Source of the DNA: Hofstenia miamia
Taxonomy: Eukaryota; Xenacoelomorpha; Acoela
Assembly: GCA_004352715.1 (NCBI GenBank)
Contig: SCFE01000092.1
Span: 1,237,313 to 1,301,312 of the forward strand
Direction of reading: 5' to 3'
Length of the DNA stretch: 64,000 bases
The notes beneath the pieces were generated by a model, which saw only the letters and a program-made list of their open reading frames with translations, ran no database searches and had not been told where the DNA came from. This document shows, piece by piece, positions 23,149 to 36,150 of the stretch. Every line of letters begins with the position of its first letter. Within the stretch, counting starts at the first letter, position 1. The position numbers and the translations under genes are program-made.

Positions 23149-23973
23149 CTAGAGGATTACCAGATCAGTAATAATGAAAAGATAGCATATAGGGAGCATA
23201 TTCAGTCGAAGTGCGTTGCTAGAATATTCTGACGATCCAGTTATCCTTTTCAAAGCTCTCCGTTGAAAGATTTCAAGATTGCGAAAGCCAATGCGAATAG
23301 GACGCCAGCAAGGAGAAGCAAAGCAGGAAGAATACATGAATTGTATAGATTCTTTTTCACGAACATGGGTGTAGAGAAGTGAACAGTGCGTTTAATGTAG
23401 TTAATAAGACGGTTGGCTTTAGCAAGTTTGATATTAACGTGTTCGTTCCATTTTAAATCATTTTGGACATACAGACTGAGGTCCTTAATAAGACAAACGC
23501 TTTCAATTGGATTTTCCATAAGACATAAGGAGATGTCACTACAGTTTAGAAGTTTAGTTTTATCTGGTTGGAAATCTAAACCGTTGATGACCGACCAGTG
23601 ACATAAAGAGTCAATATCATGTTGGACATGGGCGAATTGAGCAGTACTGCAGATTTTCAGGTCATCGGCAAAGGGAACATGTTCAGAGAAATGGACGTAG
23701 TTAGAGAGATCATTAATATAGAGGAGAAATAAGAGAGGGCCAAGCACACTCCTTGAGGGATACCCGATGTACCGGACTGAACAGAGGAGAAAACTCGATC
23801 AACTTTGACACATTGATGGCGCTCAGTAAGATATGAAGTAAATAGATTAAAGAATCTTTCATCAAAACCATATTTGACCAGTTCGCGTCAAACGCCTTTT
23901 TGACATCGAAATAGATAACAGCAGTTTCGGAATTTAAGTCAAGGTTCCTGTAACTTTCATAATTTGTATTCAA
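23149..23973 (-). pseudogene. Non-LTR retrotransposon reverse transcriptase fragment
   Basis: The minus strand reads VIYFDVKKAFDANW (motif A, about 23890-23935), a PQG box near 23755, LGPLLFLLYINDL (23705-23745), VPFADDLKI (catalytic FADD box, about 23655-23680), GLDFQPDKTKLL, and the C-terminal LKWNEHVNIKLAKANRLI. One frameshift lies between the PQG box and LGPLL (about 23750). Spacing and motif wording fit a jockey/CR1/I-group LINE. Both ends are missing, including endonuclease and poly(A) tail. Neighbouring DNA (24000-24770) holds no further readable part. Confidence 0.85.
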
Positions 23974-24769
23974 ACTAGTCTCTTCATAATGGTCTTTGGA
24001 AATGCAGAAATGACATCCATTGATCTTTGTTGTCCTACTAATAAATGCTATAGCTTTTCAATCCTTGCTCAATTCTTTATATCCTTGAAACTATAGAATC
24101 AAACACAATTTCTGCAAATCGCAAAAAAACAACTTACATCAAACTAAATTCTAATAAATTCAGATCAATTTTTATTTTATGACTTTCAGAATTCCATCTG
24201 GTTATTATGCATTCATGTACAGCCTGAAAATTTTCAACAGCCGATGTGAGCATTTTCAATTCTACACTATGCAAGGCCTTTCATAAAAGTGGTGGATACC
24301 TTTCCCTAAGGCAAAAAAACTATATTTGTTACTGACAATTGTCTCGGTTATTTCCTTGACACTTTTGCCAATAAGGTGTTTCCGTGAGATGCTGATTTAG
24401 AGATTTAAATGGAAATCGGGATTTTTGTGTCATAAGAGAACCATTTGGTACAGCGGGATTGTAAACTTATAATAATAATAGTAATGAAGGATTATATTAT
24501 CTGCTGATGCCAAGCACTACAAAAATAAAAAGGTCAAGTTTTACATATTTTCCCGTCAAAATCGGGACGTATTGTCTGTTAATTTAAAGGTCTTACGTTT
24601 AGTAGGAGGATACCGTCTAGTATTCTCAGGCTATCTCGACTTGGGGAAATCAAAAATTCGTATTTTATGTATTAGTCACTTAAGTATACACATTTTAGTA
24701 ATTGTATATTTTAGATCTTATGTATACATGAATAATTCTTAGGTGCGCAATGTTGCTTTGCGGATATTA

Positions 24770-24771
24770 AC

Positions 24772-24806
<35 letters not shown>
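24770..24806. repeat. (AT)n microsatellite
   Basis: A TA-rich run that immediately precedes the duplicated exon-2 segment of the OTUD3-like gene. Confidence 0.85.
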
Positions 24807-24807
<1 letters not shown>

Positions 24808-24829
24808 TTCATACAATTATATATATATA

Positions 24830-25022
24830 CAATTTCAGAGCGGTGTACATTTAACATATTTGCTTTGCATTAAAATTTTCATTTTGTAATTAGTCTGTTA
24901 AAATTTACTTATATTAATTGCGGTTAGCATTCAAATGTGTTTAGTCAGATCTATATCCGTATTTTAGAAATTGTCTGTTTCGATCCTTTGCTGATCAATG
25001 AAATGGTACTGATTCTGCTCAT
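24830..25022 (+). pseudogene. Partial upstream copy of OTUD3-like exon 2 with its splice acceptor
   Basis: About 192 bp nearly identical to 25685-25875, that is, the 3' part of intron 1 plus the first 55 bases of exon 2. It repeats the acceptor ATTTTAG and the codons for NCLFRSFADQ. A base change then turns the Leu codon of DQLNG into TGA. The copy ends inside the exon and lies upstream of exon 1, so it cannot contribute to the normal transcript. High identity including intron sequence indicates a local duplication (or an assembly fold), not a processed copy. Confidence 0.8.
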
Positions 25023-25417
25023 TCTTAGTATCATTAATTTCCGAGAAAAAATTTCAGAAAATTGTTATTTATTCTATATACGGCTAAATTACTGTAATTG
25101 TGGTTTTCAAAGGAAATGATTTTGAAAAGTTTGTCTGAATTTTTAGTTGTAAGTAATTGTTTTAACGGTATCAAATTACAAATTTAGTTAAAATAACATA
25201 AAAAATTAATTTTTGCAAGGTTTTAGAATATATTGATGGATTTTTCGGACAGCATGAACTTTTTATTGTGTGGTTGTGATGTTAGTGATAAAGATTTCAA
25301 TTTGGACTTTGTAAGTATTTCACCCACAGCATCACAGATCGTTTTAATTTCTATTAATAACATTTCGAAGATATTGCTCAATTCATTGTTTAATTCAATA
25401 AATTGTTTTAGATCGAC

Positions 25418-28400
25418 ATGCCCCAAAAGCACTCTATGACCGCTGGTAAACACCATAGTCGCAGGCATCGTCAATATGACTTTCATGAAGGAGATCCTAA
25501 TTATATTTCCTTTTCAAAACAGCTGTTGGATATTGGTTTAAAAATTCGAAATATTAAAGGCGATGGGTAATCTTTGTTTGATTTGAAAGATGAAATAGAA
25601 TTTATTCCTAAATTTAAGTTTAGTCAGTTTAGATTAGACTCTTTTAAAATTCGACAAAATCATAAATATCATTTTCCACTGTTACAATTTTAGGGCGGTG
25701 TACATTTAATGTATTTGCTTGCATTAAAATTTTCATTTTGTAATTAGTCTGTTAAAATTTACTTATATTAATTGCGGTTAGCATTCAATGTGTTTAGTCA
25801 GATCTATATCCGTATTTTAGAAATTGTCTGTTTCGATCCTTTGCTGATCAATTAAATGGTACTGATTCTGCTCATATTGAAATCCGACGTCGTGTAGTGC
25901 ATCACATGCTTGAACATCAAGAAAACTTTGAACCATTCGTTGAAGATGACGTTCCCTTTGATAGATATGGTAAACTGTAAATAAATCTGTTAAACTGAAT
26001 TAATTTGATCTACCGAAATTCCTACCGTTGAGGCTATTCCCAGATATTAATCAGATTGTCTACTGTTGCTTTATGTATTCAAAGTCTATTTGTTTCTATT
26101 TTTTAATATTTATTAAGCGAACTAGGTGAATAGGTGGTTAAAATGAGATTTAAACCTATTTTTTAATTATTTTTTAATATTTTTTCTTACAAACATTTCT
26201 TATAGATTTTCATTTCAAAAATCATTTAGTTGAGAATTTGTATCAAGATGGCACATTTGGTGGCAACGATAGTATAGTTGCGTTTGCTCAAGAATATCGC
26301 GTGACTGTTGTTATTCATCAACTTGGCGAGCACGTTTGGTGTGTAAGTTTGAATATTTGCATAAGGGAGCATGCGCAATCAAATTATGCGAGTATCTATT
26401 TATTCCAAGGCATCATTTTTAAAAATGACACTTATTTTATCAATATCCACTAATTTAGATAAATGGAGGATGTAAGCGTCAAGTTCATTTGGCCTACCAT
26501 AATTATGACCATTACTCTAGTTTACGGAAAGTTTCTGAAAATTCGATTGATGAACCGCCTAATATTTTGATGGATCTAGTTAAGTATAATTTTTTGAAAT
26601 TTGTTGCAAAACATCTTGAAATTTTTGTCAAGTGACACATTCGCTTTAAATATTTTTTTACTATCTTAAAGCTAATCTTTTCAATTATGGATTTTTCTAG
26701 TTTTACTAGACAAAAAACTATTTGCACATATCACGAGTAGCTTTCTTACTATTAGTGAATTAAATTTGCTATGATTTTCTGTTGAAGCAATCTGTAATAC
26801 AGTGCTTTTTGCTATACTCAACTTACTCATGTCTTTGCATTATGCTTAAATGTAGTTATAACTTTTCTATAATTGTTGAAATTAAATAGTAACTGATCCC
26901 CAAACACTATTTATCTTTAAGCTTTGTCTGCAATTTTAAGCAAAATTCTCCAAGCCTATTAGGAAATTTGGGACTCTTGGAATGTGGACTTATCTATGAG
27001 AAAGTGTGCTTTCCCGCTATGGTGAAAGTTTGTGATAAAAATATTATTCCTATGCGTAATGTGCATGAAAATATTAACTTCTTTCAATGGAAAATTAGAT
27101 TTTTGCACTAACTTCGAAACAATGTATTTCGCGCGCAAGTATCTTAATCCTTATTATCCTAGTGTAATTATGTGTGAATATGGTTGGACTTCGTAAATCG
27201 TCAGCTTGAGGAACTCCATTTTAGCGAAAGATTTTATGGTCAACCGAAACCATGATGTATATTGCTTAGTGGTACGTTTGGCGAAAACCAGACACGACAT
27301 TCCAACCCAAACACATCCTCTAAATAGTAAGGCGTTGTTGTGGTAATGTTATGCTCAGGTGTTGTTTGTCTACTGAAGGGAATATTTATTCAGATATGTC
27401 TCGCGAGATGCTGGAAGGGAATCTAGACCTCTAAACGAAACACTCCGCATCTATTATATGCTCTGCTGCAAGATAACGATCTCGAACACACAGCAAAAAC
27501 TAGTCAGAGGCTTAAGGATAAGATCAACGGCTTAAATCCAATTGAAAAATTTGTTGCAAGATCTGAATTCTGCTGTTACTAAACGCCCCCCCCCCCNAAA
27601 ACACTGTACACTACTGCAGTAAATAAAATAAGAAATAAAAAATGTGATCTTGATTTATTACAACTGAGAATACTTTTACAAACTGTATGTCAATTATTAA
27701 AGCATCGTTGTCTGAGGGCTAGTTATAGTAATGAAACTACTATTGAAATATACAGCATATGTTGAAGTTATTTATTAAACTAAGAATCTATTTAGAACAA
27801 TCCTGCTTCTCCAAAGTTTTCTTCAACCCGCTGTAAATATCCTTGGATGGTAGAACTTGTTAAGTCTGAACTACCTTACGTGGTATGAGTTTTTTTTAGC
27901 ACTTTTCAATATTAAACCCTCATAGATCCGTTAAACATAAGCTGGAAAGTGAATCACTTAGGAAAGTATTATTATCACATCGACACGTTGTAGAATTAAT
28001 CAAATATCTACTATATCTTCAACAAACAATTGTAAAATGCAGAGCGCGAATCGATATCCATCAATTCAAATTGGTACTTATTGTATTAATCTCTCTTTCT
28101 CCGACTTGTTACATAGAATTACATTTAGCAATTACATTTTAGTTTTTATTGTGCATTTAGAACGATGAACTGATTTTCCAAGCCATTAATAAATGCGGAG
28201 AAGATGTAAATGACTGTGTAGAGTATATTTTTCAAAAACAGGAAGACAGTTTGTTGGCTGCATCCGAGGAATCTTCTAGGAATGTTCCTGAATGTTCTGT
28301 GAAACCTAAACAAAAGTCTTACAAACCGTCACAAGCACCTCATTTAAGTAACAGACGGCGGAAAGAAGAAGCTAAGCGTGAAAGAAAAACGCGTAGAAAC

Positions 28401-28460
28401 GAATCGAAGCCACAAGCGGAAGAAACTTTAACTCCTTCTTTACAAGCTTTGAATATTTAG
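25418..28460 (+). CDS. OTUD3: OTUD3-like ovarian-tumour-domain deubiquitinase, five exons
   Basis: Proposed exons: 25418-25566, 25821-25969, 26206-26342, 26459-26578, 28161-28460. All introns start GT and end AG, and phases agree, giving 284 residues. The OTU cysteine-protease domain covers residues about 27-170: FSKQLLDIGLKIRNIKGDG joins across intron 1 to NCLFRSFADQLNG, placing catalytic Asp49 and Cys52. FEPFVEDDVPFDR, GTFGGNDSIVAFA and VVIHQLGEHVW match the OTUD3 subfamily, and His163 sits in YHNYDHYSSLR. Exon 5 has a UBA-like stretch (ELIFQAINKCGEDVNDCVEYI), then a Lys/Arg-rich tail (SNRRRKEEAKRERKTRR) and the ending LQALNI, as in vertebrate OTUD3. The family removes ubiquitin from substrates in the cytosol. 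Human OTUD3 is 398 residues, so this is shorter; an extra exon in the 1.58-kb last intron is possible. An acceptor-like TTGTTTTAG six bases before the ATG suggests a 5' UTR intron or trans-splicing. Confidence 0.85.
27588..27597. other. Poly-C run ending in a single N
   Basis: A homopolymer C run followed by one N inside the last intron of the OTUD3-like gene. It is a likely base-calling or joining artefact. Confidence 0.7.
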
Positions 28461-28469
28461 TAATATTTT

Positions 28470-29320
28470 AGGCTTCCCACTCCGAATAATAACATTTTTT
28501 ATTGTATTGAATTTTCCCCACTTCATTAATTTAGTTAATATGTGGTAATTTTCAGAATCGTTTTTTCTATTTAGCTAAATTTGGGAAGTCTAATTTTTTA
28601 ATGTATATCAATTTTTACTTATAGTTATATTTTCGATTTATGTATATTTGTTGAATAGAGACTAAGCAGTATATCATAAAATTTACATTAAATTTGTAAA
28701 TGCATAAAATACTCTTTCATTTGTTGGACGTTCAATAGCAGTAGTGGTGTTCTAGTCAGTATGTTACCTCCACTGATCATAGAATACCAAGCAATGACGC
28801 AATTTATAATTTCTTGATCGTGTGCTAGCAACTTGAGGGCTGGAATTATTATACACAACGTTATGAAATAATATATTAAAATGTTAACTAACGTATGAAT
28901 CAGAACTAGTGTTCAGATATTTGTCTTGGCCTTGGCATGCATGCTTATAAATAGATTGTACAATGGTTCTTTTCAATTGAGATTTTGAAAAAACATTTTT
29001 TTGACATTTAAGCCTTAAATATTTGTGACTAAATTCTTGAGGTCTTGAATAAGCAGCATTTCGAAGCTAATGTGGGTATCGTAAATATTTTAAATGTAAA
29101 TAATTCCGGGAGCTAGCACTTTTTGTGTGATACATAAATAACCTTTCTCATTGGAATTCTTCTATTGTGGATCAAACAGCAAAAGTTTTTAACCGCAACC
29201 ATTAACAGATGCTTTTGTTATGGAAGTTTTTAAGTAAATCAATTTGTTTTGGATTCAAATTCGGAATTGCAAATACATTGCCTGAATATTCGTATTTGAA
29301 TTCGACATAAGTGAATTAGC
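28470..29320. other. Intergenic DNA downstream of the OTUD3-like gene
   Basis: AT-rich sequence with no recognisable gene. Short open frames lack motifs. Confidence 0.5.
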
Positions 29321-29344
29321 ATTTTTAAGGATTTTTAATAATTT

Positions 29345-29740
29345 TAACAAAAACATTCAAATATATTTCGACTTACAAAGTCATCGTCAGTTTTACAAAT
29401 AATTCCCTCTAAATTTACTTGATTTTATAGCAATATTTTATTTCACTAAATTTTAATTATTGGTAATAGTTATGTATATAATCTTTTTTCGTATTTAGAC
29501 TTGGTTGAAATGATCTTATTAGAATGCTTTCAGTGATTTTAAGATATTTTGCATCGGTATTCTTTAAAATTTTTACATCATAACTTAGTCCACAATTTTT
29601 TAGGTGTTTTGAAATGGTTGAATTAGTTTCATGTTCTTTTATTCTTCTGTTTAGTTGCCGACCACAATATTCGATATAATCCTCATCACAGGTGCATTGA
29701 ATCTTATAAATTACATTAGATTTATCCAAACAATGTTATT
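29345..29740 (-). pseudogene. Penelope-like retroelement, GIY-YIG endonuclease end
   Basis: The minus-strand frame 29729-29457 (90 codons) reads NVIYKIQCTCDEDYIEYCGR then LNRRIKEHE, the GIY-YIG nuclease signature of Penelope-like elements (usual form VYKI.C...YIG.T.R.L..RI.EH). The second half-motif is YIE, not YIG. Downstream, at about 29355-29400, the plus strand reads ATTTCGACTTACAAAGTCATCGTCAG, a motif typical of the 3' region of these elements; a comparable sequence is found at 55070. The reverse transcriptase that should precede the nuclease is missing, so the copy is 5' truncated near 29740. Confidence 0.75.
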
Positions 29741-29744
29741 GATA

Positions 29745-30720
29745 AATATATCAAAGAAACAATTTAACAAAGTCACGAATGATAAAGAAATAAAGTATTC
29801 ACAAAACTGAACATGTATTTGAAATCCACTATCGAGGAATACATACAACAAAGCTAATCCATCAAATGAGAAAGATCGGATTAATTAAAGCAAAAGTAAG
29901 ATTTGTTTAAACGATCCATAAACTCATCGTTACACATAATTCGATTCAGTTTTTCTATCATATTACGAAATTTGGGTCAATTTATGCTAATATCTAGCGG
30001 TCAAAATTTTTATTATTTATACCAAAATTTACTTTCAATTTGATAAATACGTTTATTTGAAAAAGTATGAGATGTAGGAAATAATCAACGCATAAAATCA
30101 TTGAAATAAAACGTGGGTTTAATTGATCAATGAAGTTTTCAATTCATAGAACAATCATAAAACCATTGTTAGTCATTTTTATTTCAGCAAGTGAATATAT
30201 CACACAAATTTACGGTAGTTGGGTGAATTATTCATAAATATTGGACAAAATTATATAACTGAGTCAAATAATTCATAATTCTGGAATTAATATGAACGAA
30301 ATTTTATGAATGAATTGGGTGCTATTTGTGTAAATACGGTTTGTCCAACTCGCATGAAAAATTTAATTGATTATTTTTTTTCCTAATTCTGAAGTTTCTT
30401 TCAAATCTTTATTGTTTGAATCATTTAGTGATCATGCACTGTGTACATATATTAGTAACAAAACTACTAAGAGCAAGCAATTTAAAATCATAAATGCAAG
30501 GAACTATTTATCTTACTCTGATTAAAAAATGGAAAAGGCCCTAAAAACACACCCCATTTAACTATATTTACATATTAAATTCTGGACCAGAGGAGGTAGA
30601 TTGTTGGATACATTGAATTGCTAGGCTATTGACTGTGTGATTACATTGATGTATGATGGGGAATTTACTAATATGGAAAGCCAAAAGTAGATTATCGCAG
30701 TGTGCTCAGGCGACTGAACA
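29745..30720. other. Intergenic AT-rich DNA
   Basis: No long frame, RNA gene or transposon end recognised. Confidence 0.5.
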
Positions 30721-30727
30721 ATGCTGT

Positions 30728-31140
30728 CTAAGAGGATTCAGTTGAGAGTTTGCTAAAAATTGACATGGAGCGGCCGAATATGACAGGCCCATAGGGCTCT
30801 ATTGATAAAGAAAGTACGACCGTGATGATCAATGAACGTAGTTTTCTAACAATCCTTAGGTTGTACAGAGAGGTGGTAGTAAACATTACGAAGGTCAAAC
30901 TGTAGAAGGCTGTGGTCATTAGGAGGAACGTGTTTTTTTGGCGATAGTCGGAAAAGACGGAAGATAAAACTTTATGAGATGACACTTAGTCGTAAAATGT
31001 GAGTAGTCTACTACCATCCTAAGTTTTTTACCTGCTGACTTAGGAACAAAGAAGGCCCTAGAAACAAACGGAGATCTCTTAAGAGCTGGTGAAATAATAT
31101 TGGCCTTAAGGTGGGCGTTGATAATAGCGTCTGAGTGCTA
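30728..31140 (-). pseudogene. Reverse transcriptase scrap, probably gypsy-like
   Basis: The minus strand, with at least two frame changes, reads ISPALKRSPFVSRAFFVPKS then KKLRMVVDYSHFTTKCHL...YLPSFPTI, followed by LQFDLRNVYYHLSVQP and TFINRALW. These match the order of early RT motifs in gypsy-type pol (RMVVDY...YPLPxI...LDLxxGYHxV...TAF). The catalytic YxDD part is not present. No LTR is seen nearby. Confidence 0.55.
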
Positions 31141-31387
31141 GAGTTTGTGTGAATCAGTTATTCGAGATGGTTTCTTAACAACGTGGGGTTGAAAATGGAC
31201 GGAATAGATATGTAAGCTCATAAGCGTTTATTGTATAAACTATTTAATATTTTATATTCATGAGTAAATGTTGTAAATAAGCACAACTCATGCATTTAAT
31301 AAGTATACAAGGATAAAAATTTTTACACAAACAAAATAAAGGATTGTTCAGTTCTTAGTATTTCATGTATTTTTATCCCTACTGTAC

Positions 31388-31666
31388 ATGTTAAATAAGA
31401 AACAAAGAGGTCAAAAAATCAATTTGCGGAAACTATTCTTCTTGGTATTTGAAGTGGTGGAAATCTTTGAGAAGCGAAGCAAGATCAAATTGGATTCTTC
31501 AAATAGCACGTCTAAATTATTTCAAATTTTTGATACAATTAGGGATGCTATTGAACACATTAACCAGAACACACCAATGTATAATTCTATTGAAGAAAGT
31601 CAGTGCAATATATGCTTATCAAATGTCTGGGATATCAAACTACCGGAATTATCGATTTCTAAGTAG
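31388..31666 (+). CDS. Unidentified 92-codon open frame
   Basis: A frame of 92 codons with a charged N-terminus and a Cys pair near the end (QCNICLSNVW). Composition is more protein-like than most short frames here, but I recognise no family. It could be an exon or chance. No splice structure was resolved. Confidence 0.2.
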   Translation: MLNKKQRGQKINLRKLFFLVFEVVEIFEKRSKIKLDSSNSTSKLFQIFDTIRDAIEHINQNTPMYNSIEESQCNICLSNVWDIKLPELSISK

Positions 31667-31669
31667 TTA

Positions 31670-34600
31670 GCTTAAATAATGCTGCAGGTAAAATACCCAG
31701 CTTGGTTTTGCAATCGACAGTCTGTTGTATCATTTCCTATTTAGTTAATGTGAGTATTCAGTTCGGTTAATGGAGCATTTCTGATCTATGGAAGAAGATA
31801 TTATGACAATTATTCCAAAAAAGCGGATTGTTCACATGTCCAGGGGCGAATCTAGAAAAAATTGGTGGGGAGGGATGATCTGATAATTTACCAGTTCACC
31901 CCATATTTTTCTACCAATGCATACATAATTCCATATTCTAAAAAGAATTGTGTTGTATAATGGGTGTAAATATGCACATAACATAGGATCAAAATATTTA
32001 GTTTGTTTATTTTTGAAAATTTGGCTGTTTGTCTTGTTAAGAGGTTGCAAGCAATGCCTTTCTAATTAAATTTAAGTCTGAGACCATTTATGTATTCAAA
32101 GTAAAGTGTTATTACCATTTGCATGCCACCATGAAACGGAACTTTAAAACTCATTATATAGATTTCCATTTTTTTAATACTGTTTATAACATACAGAACA
32201 TTTTTTTTGAAATTGATAGGGCAGCTTTAGCAGCGCAAGAGACCTTCATACCCTTGAAAATAAAGTTAATTCAAATGCATTGAATATAATTTTTTAAAAG
32301 CAGCCTGAACAATTTGAATTTAAAAATGTGGTTTTTCATGGGAAACTTTGAATGTTTACATGTGAATATCAAAACAAAATAATTTTTTGAAAAGTAGCAA
32401 TTGAATTTTCTAAAAATATATTTTACTTTTGTAGGAATAACATGCAAGATATGATAAATATTCATAAAAATGATGAATTTCAAAAATAGATATTTGTATA
32501 TAGCAAATATACTGAAGCTTTACTAAGCAAGTGAGTTTATGCAAACGTAAACATGGAAATTTATGCATGCAGTAGGTAGATGTCGAATACATTATTGTGG
32601 TGACCTTGTGTGCTCATCCTTTTTCGATGTAATGGGAGATGTAATTCAGGTGAACTTACGCCACAAGGTGAAGTGCCAATTGATGGTCTACTTTGTTTGT
32701 ATGTGACGGAAGACAGCAGCAAATAGCTTGAAATTCCGTTGTTTTGTGGGTTTCTAATTTCTGAGAGCTTTATGCCTGCTTCCATCAGATAAAACAATGT
32801 TTTGTATCACTATGTGAATCTTTGAAGTGACGATTCTGCTTTATAGGAAAGTCTTAAGAGAATTTTCACAAATAAAATAATTTGTGTGTTCGATTTGTAC
32901 CATTGACTGCTAGAAATATAGTGAGTGTAGTATTGTAGTTGTTGATCATGTTTTTAGCCATTCATTCAGCACATTTTTCTTATGAATTCAATCATATATT
33001 TTTTTACTGTTATTTATTTACAGCAATAAATTTGCTTTGACTCTTATCAGGTGCAAGGTTGATTTAGTTGCCACCTGACGTTCATGTCCATTAACCATAA
33101 AACGGTTTTCTGTATACATTTTGTTAACCTTGTAAATTTGCTTCTCCATAGTGACTAAAATATGTTGACTGTGAACCTCAGTTTCCATGACGATGAATAA
33201 ACTTCACTGCGTTTATAAATCCATGTTTATTTCTCAAAAACGTAAACACTTTGTTAACATTTGTTATCACTTGTATTCGTCATTTACCCATTGGCTCACT
33301 ATTCAAGAATAGATCAGATCAGGATATTTAAAATTCAAAACAGCTTCTCACACACAGTGTGGAGCTAGCTGTCGGCACTAAAGTGCTTAGTCTAGCATAT
33401 AGCACTTATGAATTGTTGGTCATGTGGTTCATCATCCTCAATAAAGCCATCACAGTTATAACTAATTTCTCACTTTGACTGCCCTGTCCATGCTTCGCCA
33501 ATGTAGTTCATGACAAGCCTTAGTTGCTATTTTTCTTCTTTGACGAAATGTGCGTCTGTCTTGGCAACATTATCAGAGAAGGCGTGGATCATGACAACTT
33601 TACGGCTCTTGACGACTTCTGGGATACATTTGATGGTCGCAGCTTTACAAAGCCACGATATCTATGCAACGCTTTACATTTTTCTCTATTGATTCCATAT
33701 TTCTTGAGATCCCAAGCTTTTTAAAAAATAAGCTGCGCCATGTATCCTCCACTATTTTTTCCTTATGATAATAATAATAAAAAATTGTGATTGTTTCTCA
33801 TTTTGCAAAGAGGAACAAAAATGAAGTTTTATTGGGATCCTCGCATTCTGGTGAAAGCTATGATGAAAAACTTTCACTGATTAAAGATTGCAAATGCGGA
33901 AAACAGAGTTTAATCTGATAGATGAAATGATTGAGGAATATACCAATCTTCAGAAGGCATTGTGGTGGCCCATCTTGTTGGATTTAAATTGAATTGATAT
34001 TGGAAGCTTGAATACTTATTTACATGTGAAGAGGCGCAAAACTTACCTGAAGGCAGTTGCATTGCAAATTGCCAAGCCATTTGCAGTTTCTTGACAACAA
34101 ATGACAATAGTTTGCTTCAATCCGCCAGATATGCTGCCTTCGTTTTTTGGATTTATTGAAGAGCAGTATGCTCTTCGCTGATGTTTTATGTGTAGCAAAC
34201 TCTCATGTAGGCGCAGTGACATTTGCTGCAGGTCTCTTTTCCAAACTCATGTACTCCTCTTCAAAATGTGCAAATGCAATGATTGTATCAATCACTTCAT
34301 GTGTTCTCTGCACTTCATAGCTCGTTCGCCATTTTGTAGACTAATTCAATTTTATTAATTTCAATTCACTGTGTTTATATATTAAAAGTAAATTAAACAG
34401 TTCTAAAATTTAATTCGTTTACCAGAAATGTTTATTTCACAACTATTGATTGTCATATTGAAAACTTAAGTGCAGAAAAATAATTATAAATAGCTATTAT
34501 ATCTTAAAGTTTTCAATATACTGCCGTAATGAGAATATGTTCCATTGGCTTTCAATGAGAGTTTAGGAAATCAAAAACATATTTGTTACTAACAAGAAAA

Positions 34601-35200
34601 TTTTTTAATCTTTTCTCGTAGATAAGACAGCTGACAATAGCTAAAAATGCTTGAGTTATAGAGATGGAACATTATGCGCTTCACCAGGTGTTACTCAGGA
34701 CCTCAAAAGGATAGTGGGGTTAAGCAATAATGGACATGCAAGCATTTTATGTTAGCTCCGAGATAGAAAAACAGTTTTTGAAACGCATTTTCTCTAACTT
34801 TTTTAGCGTCGATAAATATTAAATTTTCTTTATAAGCGGGTCAAAATGCGTTGGTAGTGCCGGCTAAAATTGTTCAAGTAAATGCTGCTTAAGAAAATGA
34901 TGGAATAAAACATATTATTGTGTTATTCTATTAATTGCTGTTCATAAGCTAGTTAGTAAGGTGATCTTGTTGATTAAAACATGCAGATTGCATGCTGAAG
35001 AAAATGAAAAACTGCTGGTTGACTTATTGATAACGCATGCCTGCAGAAGACATTTAATATGAAAAATATGGGAAGTTGCGAACTCTGAAATATGACAGCT
35101 AATCCGAATTAATAAATGCATATCCGGACCTGGCAGGATAATTTGTTTCAAACTCAGCCCTAAATCTATGGTATATAATCAGGATTGATCCTTGAAACTA
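31670..35200. other. Long stretch without an identified gene
   Basis: AT-rich DNA. At 31840, CCAGGGGCGAATCTAG resembles a hAT-type MITE end (usual form CAGGGGCGGATCTAG), but no partner end is found. The frame at 33524-33724 (DHDNFTALDDFWDTFDGRSF) is protein-like but unrecognised. No exon chain could be built. Confidence 0.4.
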
Positions 35201-36150
35201 AGTGTTCTCTCCTTAGTTTTGAACTCAGCTCCTCGTAATATGGACTTTCTTTTTCCGACTTCTATCTATTTGCAGCCTTTCTTAACCTCTTCATTGTGCT
35301 ACCAATACTTGTACTAAATCCTATGGTGTCTTGCACTCACCTATATAGTTTCTGTAATCTATTCATGTAATTGCTCATTTCAAATTTCTTTTTGTAGAAT
35401 TCTCATATTTTAATCTTTAATTATTATGGAATTCATTCTGAACCATTCTGCACCTCTGTCTACTTCTCTAAATAACATATCAGCTTGCACGAAATGACTG
35501 AAGTTAACAGCTTCATTTTATTTGGCAGGTTTAATTTTGAACACTCACTACATAGTCTTTCAATCCTGTTGTAAGTCATTCTTGAATGCTTGATAACTTC
35601 TTCAACTAATTTTTTTACCTTTCTTAGAGCATCATTTGAGTTTGGTCACTGTCATCTTCTCATCTTGTTGTCTGAGCTTTTTCTTGAATTGCTCAAGCGG
35701 TAGAAATTTATATTTGCTTGTAGAATCTTTTTCCATTTTGCGTCTCCAACATCAGATTATCTCTGCCCTATTTGGATTTGCACTATATTTTTTCAATTTC
35801 TCATTCTCTGCTGTCAATCTGTCATCTCTTTCTACAACATCCTTTCTTTAATTGCTGTTACAGGTTTTATTTCTTCTCTTACAACTTCATTCTTTCAACA
35901 ACTCTAGTTCCTTTTTACTTTACTCTTACACAACTGCAGCTTTCTCATCTGTCCAGCAAGCATCTGCTCAGTACTCCTTGACGATGTTTACGGTTTCTTC
36001 CCTCCAACATCTTTTTCTGGCATTTTGTTTTTGTATGTAATGCTCTTATGTGTTTGTGAACTATTCTTCCTGTGCATTCTCAATTGATTTATTGTGGCGT
36101 TTTCTGATTTGGTCTAAACTTCGGATGAATTTGCTTCCCTTTACTATAGA
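35200..36150 (-). pseudogene. Possible decayed coiled-coil coding DNA
   Basis: The minus strand is rich in Lys/Glu/Gln-type codons in all three frames, with fragments such as RLTAENEKLKKY and LPLEQFKKKLRQQDEKM. It looks like the remnant of a coiled-coil protein gene or retroelement gag destroyed by indels. No domain can be named. Confidence 0.25.

Noticed and set aside
25233-25439. 68-codon frame just upstream of OTUD3-like exon 1
   Set aside because: Overlaps the proposed start in another frame and shows no OTU or other motif; probably UTR or intron.
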